Source: Clostridia bacterium
Lineage (GTDB): Bacteria > Bacillota > Clostridia > Oscillospirales > QAKW01
DNA: 39,285 nt
Assembly (NCBI GenBank): GCA_017937065.1
Contig: JAGBEI010000030.1
Span: 1 to 39,285, forward strand
Direction of reading: 5' to 3'
The translations under genes and the position numbers were made by a program. Under the pieces are notes generated by a model. That model saw only the letters and a list, made by a program, of their open reading frames with translations. It had not been told where the DNA came from and ran no database searches. The stretch's first letter is position 1; every line of letters begins with the position of its first letter. Positions 33,085 to 39,285 of this stretch are shown piece by piece.

Positions 33085-34464
33085 TCAATAGCCGTGTATC
33101 ATTTTTTCCGGACGGACAATCTCGTCAAAGCGCGCCGCACTCAGAAAACCGAGTTCAAGACACGCTGTCTTTAATGTAAGTCCGTGCTCAAAGGCATGCT
33201 TTGCAACCTTTGCCGCGTTTTCATATCCTATTTCCGGCGACAAAGCCGTCACAAGCATGAGCGAATTTTCAAGGTTTTCGCGCATTCTTGTTACGTTAGC
33301 CTTGATTCCGACGGCACAGTTTACATTAAATGAATCCATAACCTCCGACAGCAGATTTACCGAACGCAGGCAATTATAGGCGATAACGGGCATGAATACG
33401 TTCAGCTCAAAATTGCCCTGAGACGCCGCCATGGCGACAGCGTGGTTATTTGCCTGTACCTGGAGCGCTACCATCGTCACGGCTTCACACTGGGTAGGGT
33501 TGACCTTCCCCGGCATAATAGAGCTGCCCGGCTCATTTGAGGGAATGATTATCTCCCCCAGTCCGCAGCGCGGACCGCTCGCCAGAAAGCGGACATCGTT
33601 TGCAATCTTCCAGAGGTCGGCGGCAAGCGCATTGAGCGCACCGTGCACAAAGGCAACCGCATCCTTGGAGGTAAGCGCGTGAAATTTATTGTCCGACTCG
33701 CAAACACGGGTTTTTGCAATATCCGAAAGCACGCTGCATACACTTTCACCGAAATTTGCGGGAGAGCACACACCCGTACCCGTTGCCGTACCGCCAAGCG
33801 CCAGCGAACGAAGATACTCAATCGCGGAGGATATCATTTTACAGGAATTATCAAGCATGGCGCGCCAGCCGCTTATCTCCTGCGAAAAGGACACGGGCGT
33901 AGCGTCCATAAGATGCGTTCTTCCGATTTTGAGTATCCCGTCATTTTCCTTTTCAAGGCGTAAGAACGTGTCTGCAAGACGTCTGAGAGACGGCAGAAGG
34001 CTCTTTTCTATACCCAAAAGAAAGCTCAGATGAATTGCAGACGGAAAGACGTCGTTTGACGACTGAGACATATTTACATCGTCATTGGGATGCAGTATTT
34101 TTTTACCTGCAAGCTCATTGCCGCGATTGGCAATAACCTCATTTACATTCATGTTTGTCTGTGTGCCGCTGCCAGTCTGCCAAACGGAAAGCGGGAAATG
34201 CCTGTCAAGACTGCCCGCCAAAATTTCGTCGCACGCTAACACAATCGCCGCTTTCTTTTCGTCTGTCATCTTTGATGGGTTCAATCTGTTGTTTGTAAGC
34301 GCACATGCCTTTTTTATCATTGTAAGCGCATATATAATCTCCATCGGCATTTTTTCACTGCCGATTTTAAAGTTTTCAAAGCTGCGCTGAGTCTGCGCGC
34401 CCCAGTATTTATCACTCTCAACGCGCACCTCACCCATACTGTCATGCTCTGTTCTGTATTCCAT
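33085..34464 (-). CDS. fumC: Fumarate hydratase, class II
   Basis: This 459-residue, oxygen-stable, iron-free fumarase interconverts fumarate and malate. The superfamily signature GSSIMPGKVNP is at 313-323, and TGSGTQTNMNVNEV and NDVFPSAIHLS (substrate sites) are present. TGTGVC and the C-terminal ENAAKVAKHAFEHGLTLK block complete the match. AAGGAG sits before the ATG at 34464. It is the last gene of a three-gene unit, 23 nt after the esterase. Aspartase is a near relative, but the residues and length fit fumarase better. Confidence 0.94.
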   Translation of the reverse strand: MEYRTEHDSMGEVRVESDKYWGAQTQRSFENFKIGSEKMPMEIIYALTMIKKACALTNNRLNPSKMTDEKKAAIVLACDEILAGSLDRHFPLSVWQTGSGTQTNMNVNEVIANRGNELAGKKILHPNDDVNMSQSSNDVFPSAIHLSFLLGIEKSLLPSLRRLADTFLRLEKENDGILKIGRTHLMDATPVSFSQEISGWRAMLDNSCKMISSAIEYLRSLALGGTATGTGVCSPANFGESVCSVLSDIAKTRVCESDNKFHALTSKDAVAFVHGALNALAADLWKIANDVRFLASGPRCGLGEIIIPSNEPGSSIMPGKVNPTQCEAVTMVALQVQANNHAVAMAASQGNFELNVFMPVIAYNCLRSVNLLSEVMDSFNVNCAVGIKANVTRMRENLENSLMLVTALSPEIGYENAAKVAKHAFEHGLTLKTACLELGFLSAARFDEIVRPEKMIHGY

Positions 34465-34487
34465 CAAGGTATCTCCTTCAGATATAT

Positions 34488-35156
34488 TTAACCGTAATTT
34501 TCACTTGTAAACTCACTGAAATCAGGTATTTCTCCGCCTGATACATGCGAAAACAGCCTGTCCAGCATCTCACTGTCACCGTACACCCTGTCCCAGCAGT
34601 TATGCCTTATATCGGGAAAAAGATTTAGCTCTGCATGTCCTCCCGCACGATTTACCTCGCGTACCATTTTGAGGCTTTCCTCAGGCAGCACGTCATTGTC
34701 AAGTATACCGTGAAAGGCATAGACGGGAACGGTTTTAAGGCGGTAGGCATGCCATGGAATTCCGCCGCCGCACAGCGGCATTATTGCCGCAAAAAACCAC
34801 GGGCGCAGCGACGCCAGCTCCCATGTACCGTATCCGCCCATACTGTTGCCGGTAAGATACACACGGTGCTTGTCAACAAAATCAAGCGCGCGAAGATGCT
34901 CTGACAGAGCAATCAGCTCGGACATCAGCTCATTCCAGTTTACCGCGCTGCACTGCGGCGCAGCAACGATACAGTCATGATTTTTATAATCGCAAAGCTT
35001 GACAAAGGCACTTCCCTGCTCCAGCGCCGATATATCCGTGCCGCGCGTGCCTGAACCGTGCAGGAAAAGGATAAGAGGATACTTTTTTGATTTGTCAAAC
35101 CCATCGGGGTAGTGCAGAAGATATTGTATTTTATTCAGCTTTAAGCGTTCTGTCAT
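34488..35156 (-). CDS. Alpha/beta-hydrolase (putative cytosolic esterase)
   Basis: This 222-residue protein has the alpha/beta-hydrolase fold. The oxyanion region is LILFLHGSGTRG. The nucleophile elbow GNSMGGYGTW has S105, an aspartate follows in FHGILDNDVLP (D153 or D155), and H185 is in DIRHNCWD. It resembles the phospholipase/carboxylesterase and PHB-depolymerase-like groups; the substrate is unknown. There is no signal peptide. Its ATG overlaps the stop of the upstream membrane-protein gene (ATGA), showing tight coupling. Confidence 0.85.
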   Translation of the reverse strand: MTERLKLNKIQYLLHYPDGFDKSKKYPLILFLHGSGTRGTDISALEQGSAFVKLCDYKNHDCIVAAPQCSAVNWNELMSELIALSEHLRALDFVDKHRVYLTGNSMGGYGTWELASLRPWFFAAIMPLCGGGIPWHAYRLKTVPVYAFHGILDNDVLPEESLKMVREVNRAGGHAELNLFPDIRHNCWDRVYGDSEMLDRLFSHVSGGEIPDFSEFTSENYG

Positions 35157-35746
35157 AGCTTTTTTACCTCTGCATTCTGTTTTTTTATAAATTTAAAATC
35201 ATAGCGAAGCATTGCCACTATAATAGACGTCATAAGAATAATCTCAGTTCCGGCACCCGCCCAAGAACGGTTATAAAGATTATAGGTAAGCCAGCAGGGC
35301 GAGCTCGGAAACGAAACGCGCCGAACCGCCGCGGCGTCCGTTATCCAGAACGCAACCGTTGTAAATGACATTCCGAAAACAGGCAGCATTGCAATATATG
35401 TAGAAACACTTGCAAAGCTCACATTCCATGTCGTAATATCAATATCACCGTCCAGCGTAAGTATGCCCGCTGCTGCAAAAGCAAACAGGAATACAAAAAG
35501 CCATGCCTTATTCTGCGCCCACTTTTTATCCTTGTTTGCAAAGACGGCGGCACGAAAAATACCGATAAAATTCAAAAGACTGCCGACATATGCGCCGATC
35601 ATAAAAAAATGGACAGTGAACAACACCGAGCTGACAAGCTGATATAATACTATTTTTTTCTGTGTTCGCTGCTGAAAGGACAGCATTGCAATTATAAGCG
35701 CCGCTGCGCCGACGCCTTGACCGATATAGTAAACAGTATCCCCCAT
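35153..35746 (-). CDS. YgjV-family inner membrane protein
   Basis: This 197-residue protein has about six hydrophobic helices. The opening IGQGVGAAALIIAMLSFQQRTQKKIVLYQLVSSVLFTVHF and GSLLNFIGIFRAAVF are the recognisable YgjV pattern. The function of the family is unknown. The start at 35746 is chosen because GAGG lies 6 nt upstream; the frame itself extends to 35758. It is the first gene of the unit with the esterase and fumC, behind a good promoter. Confidence 0.82.
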   Translation of the reverse strand: MGDTVYYIGQGVGAAALIIAMLSFQQRTQKKIVLYQLVSSVLFTVHFFMIGAYVGSLLNFIGIFRAAVFANKDKKWAQNKAWLFVFLFAFAAAGILTLDGDIDITTWNVSFASVSTYIAMLPVFGMSFTTVAFWITDAAAVRRVSFPSSPCWLTYNLYNRSWAGAGTEIILMTSIIVAMLRYDFKFIKKQNAEVKKL

Positions 35747-35778
35747 AAAGCACCTCAAGCATTGGTTTACAAAAGATT

Positions 35779-35807
35779 ATTATACCGCATTTTATGTCAA
35801 ATTTCAA
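35779..35807 (-). promoter_or_regulatory. Sigma-A promoter of the ygjV-like/esterase/fumC unit
   Basis: On the minus strand TTGAAA (35802-35807) and TATAAT (35779-35784) are 17 nt apart. A TTGACA also occurs between them, but only 10 nt from the -10 box, so it is not usable. Confidence 0.75.
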
Positions 35808-35821
35808 TCATTAAATAACAT

Positions 35822-35859
35822 AAAAAGGAAAGAGCGAAAGTATAAATAACTCTCGCCCT
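35822..35859 (-). terminator. Terminator of the leu/ilvE/APH-like operon
   Basis: A 10-bp stem with two G-T pairs (35831-35840/35850-35859) is followed on minus by TTCCTTTTT. It begins about 22 nt past the stop codon of the kinase-like gene. Confidence 0.75.
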
Positions 35860-35880
35860 ATTTACAGATTGCCGAAAATA

Positions 35881-36777
35881 TTACAAAATTACACGCCGGA
35901 TTTTTTGAGCGTCTGCATACCATGACGGAATAATCGCATTAAATCCGTCGTACCACGACAAAACATCCTGAGCCTGACGCAGCATAACGTCCAGCTCGTC
36001 CCGACCGAAATCTATCGCCCAATATACGGAAGACAGAGTATTGCTCCCGATATAAAACGCAAGGCATTTCCAAAATTCTTCGGGGGGCTTTAAATCGAAA
36101 TAGCCGTCCACCATACCCGCGGCAAAAACGGGCGCAGACTGCGCGCACCATACAATACGGTTAAACTCCTCCCACGGGTCGCCGAAATCAAAACGGTCAA
36201 AATCGATAATGATAAGCCCAACATCCGAAATCATCATATTTCCGATATGATAGTCGCCGTGCTGAAAGGTCTGAGGACGGTTTTTAAACACATCACGGCT
36301 GCACTGCAAGTATTCAAGCACCTTGCCGTCACCCTCAAACCGTATGCCGCACTGCTTATATTTGAAAATCTTTATATCGGTCTTGCGGTTAAAGCGCAAA
36401 TGCCAGTCCTCTGTTTGTTTCGGCGCAGGTATCAAGTGAATGCGCTTCAGAATTTCACCTGCCTTTAACCCTGTGCTGTACTGTTGAATTGGCGTAAGCT
36501 GAGGGATAACCTCATCGGCATCATGACCGTCAATCCATGTATACAGCGCATAAACACCGCTGTCACATACACCGTGTTCAACAAGCCGACATGTCGGAAT
36601 CCCAAGCCTTTCCACCTTTTTGAGCATACCAAACAACAGCTCTCGCTGTCCGCTTTTATCAGGCGGGGTAATACGCAGAAGATATTTTGTACCGTCTTTA
36701 ACAGTTACATAGAATTTTTCATCGCATGACCAGCCCTTGGCTATCGCCTGCCGTTCAACAATATCCTGTAATATCAT
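35881..36777 (-). CDS. Aminoglycoside phosphotransferase (APH)-family kinase-like protein
   Basis: This 298-residue protein has the eukaryotic-like kinase fold of the APH/choline kinase family. The N-lobe contains GTKYLLRITPPD (ATP-binding lysine). The catalytic loop is HGDYHIGN at 173-180 (D175, N180), and the metal-binding IDFD is at 191-194. This subgroup is often annotated as antibiotic resistance but is common in gut Clostridia; a small-metabolite kinase is equally likely. The ribosome binding site is weak (GGCGGTGG). It follows ilvE by 41 nt as the last gene of the operon. Confidence 0.87.
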   Translation of the reverse strand: MILQDIVERQAIAKGWSCDEKFYVTVKDGTKYLLRITPPDKSGQRELLFGMLKKVERLGIPTCRLVEHGVCDSGVYALYTWIDGHDADEVIPQLTPIQQYSTGLKAGEILKRIHLIPAPKQTEDWHLRFNRKTDIKIFKYKQCGIRFEGDGKVLEYLQCSRDVFKNRPQTFQHGDYHIGNMMISDVGLIIIDFDRFDFGDPWEEFNRIVWCAQSAPVFAAGMVDGYFDLKPPEEFWKCLAFYIGSNTLSSVYWAIDFGRDELDVMLRQAQDVLSWYDGFNAIIPSWYADAQKIRRVIL

Positions 36778-36818
36778 ATGACCACCGCCCGAAACAGACT
36801 TTAATGCGGCTGTACGTT

Positions 36819-37883
36819 TTATACGTTCATTATCCAGCCGAAGGTGTCCTCTACCTTACCGTTTTGAATACCGACAATAGTATCGTAAAGCAGGTGCGAA
36901 ACCTCGCCGATTTTACCGTCGTTTATCGTGATTGTTTTATCGTCTACAATAAGCTCGCCGATAGGTGAAATAACGGCTGCCGTACCCGTGCCGAATGCTT
37001 CCTCAAGAGTACCGTTTTCCGCAGCTGCCAGTACTTCTTCAAGCGCAAGCCTGCGCTCACTGACCTTATAGCCCTTGGAACGGAGTACGTCTATACATGA
37101 CATTCTCGTTATACCGCTGAGTATAGAGCCCTCAAGAGACGGAGTTATAACCTCGCCGTTTATCTTGAAAAAGACGTTCATTGTGCCGACCTCTTCAATA
37201 TACTTACGCTCGACACCGTCAAGCCACAGCACCTGGGTGTAGCCCTTCTTTTCCGCCTCATCCTGCGCTTTAAGCGACGCGGAATAGTTTCCGGCGGTTT
37301 TTGTAAAGCCCATGCCGCCCTTTACTGCGCGCACATATTTCTTCTCGACATAAATTTTAACGGGATTAATGCCTTCCTTATAGTAAGAACCGACAGGCGA
37401 CATTATTACTATAAACATAAGGTGCTTGGCGGGATGCACTCCCAGCGCAGGATCGACCGCAATAATAAACGGGCGGATATAAAGCGCCGTATTCTCCCCG
37501 TCCGGAATCCAGTCCTTATCAATTTCTACAAGCCGTCTTATAGCCTCAACACAAAACTCCTCATCAATAAGCGGTATACAGAGACGCTCGTTTGACACAT
37601 TCAGTCTTGCCATATTTTTATCAGGACGGAAAAGCACCGCACCGCCGTTTTCACGGCGATATGCCTTCATACCCTCGAATACCTCCTGACCGTAGTGCAG
37701 GCACATGGCAGAAGGCTCAAGAGGCAGCGGGCCGTAAGGCACAATACGCGGCTCAACCCAGCCCTTGCCCTCATAATAGTCCATAAGAAACATATGATCC
37801 GTAAAATACTTTCCGAAGCCAAGCGATAACGGATCGGGTTTTTGCTTTTTATTCTGAGTAAGCGTTACCTTGATTTCCTGCAT
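36819..37883 (-). CDS. ilvE: Branched-chain amino acid aminotransferase
   Basis: This 354-residue PLP enzyme of fold type IV makes valine, leucine and isoleucine from their keto acids. It belongs to the longer eukaryote-like BCAT group: FGKYFTDHMF, LHYGQEVFEGMKAYR and the lysine-bearing GFTKTAGNYSASLKAQ (K195). EVGTMNVFF and AFGTGTAAVISPI are also conserved. ATG 37883 has AAGGTG about 7 nt upstream; the alternative ATG at 37898 overlaps that site. It lies 15 nt after leuB, consistent with a branched-chain biosynthesis operon. Confidence 0.96.
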   Translation of the reverse strand: MQEIKVTLTQNKKQKPDPLSLGFGKYFTDHMFLMDYYEGKGWVEPRIVPYGPLPLEPSAMCLHYGQEVFEGMKAYRRENGGAVLFRPDKNMARLNVSNERLCIPLIDEEFCVEAIRRLVEIDKDWIPDGENTALYIRPFIIAVDPALGVHPAKHLMFIVIMSPVGSYYKEGINPVKIYVEKKYVRAVKGGMGFTKTAGNYSASLKAQDEAEKKGYTQVLWLDGVERKYIEEVGTMNVFFKINGEVITPSLEGSILSGITRMSCIDVLRSKGYKVSERRLALEEVLAAAENGTLEEAFGTGTAAVISPIGELIVDDKTITINDGKIGEVSHLLYDTIVGIQNGKVEDTFGWIMNV

Positions 37884-37898
37884 TTTATTCACCTTCAT

Positions 37899-38972
37899 TT
37901 ATATATTTTCAAGGATTTTTTCGGTCATCTGTGCAGTTGTCAGCGGCGTAACCTTTGATGTACCGACAATATCGGCAGTGCGGAAACCGTCGTTCAGAAC
38001 ACTGTTCACTGCATTTTCTATATCGTCGGCCTCTTTTTCAAGACCGAATGAAAAACGAAGCATCATAGCCGCCGAAAGCACGGTTGCTATCGGGTTTGCT
38101 ATGCCCTTTCCGGCAATATCCGGTGCAGAGCCGTGAATAGGCTCGTACAGCCCGCGCTTGCCGTCGCCCAGTGATGCGGAAGCAAGCATTCCGATAGAGC
38201 CTGTTATCTGTGACGATTCATCTGACAGAATATCGCCGAACATATTAGACGTTACGACAACGTCAAACTGCTGCGGATTTTTGATAAGCTGCATCGCGGC
38301 GTTATCAACAAGCATATCCGTACACGTGACGTCGGGATATTCCTTTGCGACCTTATGCACAACCTCGCGCCACAGTCTGGAGCTTTCAAGCACGTTTGCC
38401 TTATCTATGGAAATCACATTTTTATTTCTGAGTCTTGCGGAGTTGAACGCAACGCGGGCTATACGCTCTATTTCCATTTTGCTGTAACACTCGGTATCGT
38501 ATGCCTCAGGTCCGTTTTTACCCTCGCGTCTGCCGCGCTCGCCGAAATAGATGCCGCCCGTCAGCTCGCGAATCATGAGCAGGTCAAAGCCCTTTGCCGC
38601 AACCTCCTCGCGCAGCGGGCACGCCTCTTTAAGAGCAGGATACAGCTTTGCGGGACGCAGGTTTGTGTAAAGACCGAGTGCCGCGCGGATACCGAGAAGC
38701 GCATGCTCGGGGCGAAGATGACCGGGCAGAGTATCCCACTTAGGCCCGCCGACGGCGCCCAAAATGACGCTGTCGCTTTCAAGACAGCCCTTTACCGTTT
38801 CATCCGGCAGAGGATTGCCCGTTGCGTCATAAGCGCAGCCGCCCATGAGATATTCGCTGAAATTAAAGGTGTGTGAGTATTTCTCACCGATTTTTTTAAG
38901 TACCGCAACAGCGCTGTCCACGATTTCGGGGCCGATGCCGTCACCCTTTAAAAGAGCTATATTATAATTCAT
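37899..38972 (-). CDS. leuB: 3-isopropylmalate dehydrogenase
   Basis: This 357-residue beta-decarboxylating dehydrogenase catalyses the third step of leucine biosynthesis. Signatures are [13 protein letters not shown] at the start, the [13 protein letters not shown] loop that selects isopropylmalate, and [27 protein letters not shown] for metal binding. [23 protein letters not shown] binds NAD. AAAGGAG precedes ATG. It lies 13 nt after leuD and 15 nt before ilvE. Confidence 0.98.
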   Translation of the reverse strand: MNYNIALLKGDGIGPEIVDSAVAVLKKIGEKYSHTFNFSEYLMGGCAYDATGNPLPDETVKGCLESDSVILGAVGGPKWDTLPGHLRPEHALLGIRAALGLYTNLRPAKLYPALKEACPLREEVAAKGFDLLMIRELTGGIYFGERGRREGKNGPEAYDTECYSKMEIERIARVAFNSARLRNKNVISIDKANVLESSRLWREVVHKVAKEYPDVTCTDMLVDNAAMQLIKNPQQFDVVVTSNMFGDILSDESSQITGSIGMLASASLGDGKRGLYEPIHGSAPDIAGKGIANPIATVLSAAMMLRFSFGLEKEADDIENAVNSVLNDGFRTADIVGTSKVTPLTTAQMTEKILENI

Positions 38973-38985
38973 CGTACTTTCTCCT

Positions 38986-39285
38986 TTACTTTATAAGACC
39001 CTTTTTAACGGATTCCACGAGTCCGCCGCCAAGAATAATATTCTGAAGAAACTGCGGAAACGGCTGAGTTTTATATTCCTTGCCGCTTGTTTCGTTGTAG
39101 ATTATACCGTTATCAAGGTCAGCCTCCAGCTTGTCACCCTCGTTAATGGCGTCAACAGCCTCGGGGCACTCAAGTATAGGAAGTCCGATATTTATGGAGT
39201 TGCGATAGAAAATACGCGCAAAGCTTTTAGCAATAACAAGAGAAATACCGCTCTCCTTAATCGCTATGGGCGCGTGCTCACGGGA
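38986..39285 (-). CDS. leuD: 3-isopropylmalate dehydratase small subunit (C-terminal part, cut by window edge)
   Basis: I read this frame from the minus strand: 99 codons and a TAA at 38986-38988, open to the right edge. It begins inside the SREHAP motif of the aconitase swivel domain and continues with [20 protein letters not shown], all typical of LeuD. It ends in [14 protein letters not shown]. With LeuC it isomerises 2-isopropylmalate to 3-isopropylmalate. The missing N-terminal part and probably leuC and leuA lie outside the window. Confidence 0.95.
   Translation of the reverse strand, partial: SREHAPIAIKESGISLVIAKSFARIFYRNSINIGLPILECPEAVDAINEGDKLEADLDNGIIYNETSGKEYKTQPFPQFLQNIILGGGLVESVKKGLIK

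Noticed and set aside
1..39285. CRISPR array, prophage, insertion sequence or defence island
   Set aside because: I saw no regularly spaced repeats, transposase, integrase, phage structural genes or restriction/defence genes; essentially all coding space is taken by housekeeping, sporulation and metabolic genes.

Overview
The window is a stretch of chromosome from an endospore-forming Gram-positive of the class Clostridia. An Oscillospiraceae-like or related gut lineage is my guess, not something the sequence proves. The evidence is a spoIIAA-spoIIAB-sigF operon, yabP-yabQ-divIC, a GerA-type germination operon, two T-box leaders, a CIRCE operator, rubrerythrin, and AGGAGG-type ribosome binding sites with near-consensus sigma-A promoters (TTGACA-17-TATAAT). 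I saw no tRNA, rRNA, CRISPR array, insertion sequence or prophage.

Layout. 1-5.8 kb: the start of an acidic lipoprotein gene cut by the left edge, a K+-dependent membrane pyrophosphatase, a glycerophosphodiester phosphodiesterase and rplM-rpsI, all on minus, then a TtcA-family tRNA thiolase on plus. 5.9-18.6 kb, all plus: Val T-box-valS-folC, spoIIAA-spoIIAB-sigF, rubrerythrin, Trp T-box-trpB2, CIRCE-clpB, yabP-yabQ-divIC and hpf. 18.7-20.6 kb: nagB-nagA. 20.75-23.7 kb, minus: a three-gene germinant-receptor operon whose C subunit is only an N-terminal half. 23.8-28.7 kb: a carbohydrate locus with a ThuA-like protein, a large GH106-like glycosidase and a divergent AraC regulator. 28.7-33.0 kb, minus: dapF with a small EamA protein, and pyrG-purA. 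33.1-35.8 kb, minus: ygjV-like, esterase, fumC. 35.9-39.3 kb, minus: leuD (cut by the right edge)-leuB-ilvE-aminoglycoside-phosphotransferase-like.

How the parts work together. The two T-boxes agree with their genes at two independent points. The valS leader has a GTC specifier and TGGT in the T-box, fitting tRNA-Val with A73. The trpB2 leader has a TGG specifier and TGGC, fitting tRNA-Trp with G73. Sporulation genes lie in two clusters: forespore sigma F control, and yabPQ next to the division gene divIC. clpB has a perfect CIRCE operator and hpf adds a second stress function. Most convergent gene pairs share one bidirectional hairpin terminator.

No clearly new multi-gene system stands out. 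The points most worth a second look are the half-length GerC subunit, the 185-nt yabQ/divIC frame overlap, the stand-alone Trp-T-box trpB2, the interlocked divergent promoters of the GH106/AraC pair, and hairpins placed just before spoIIAA and before rubrerythrin.
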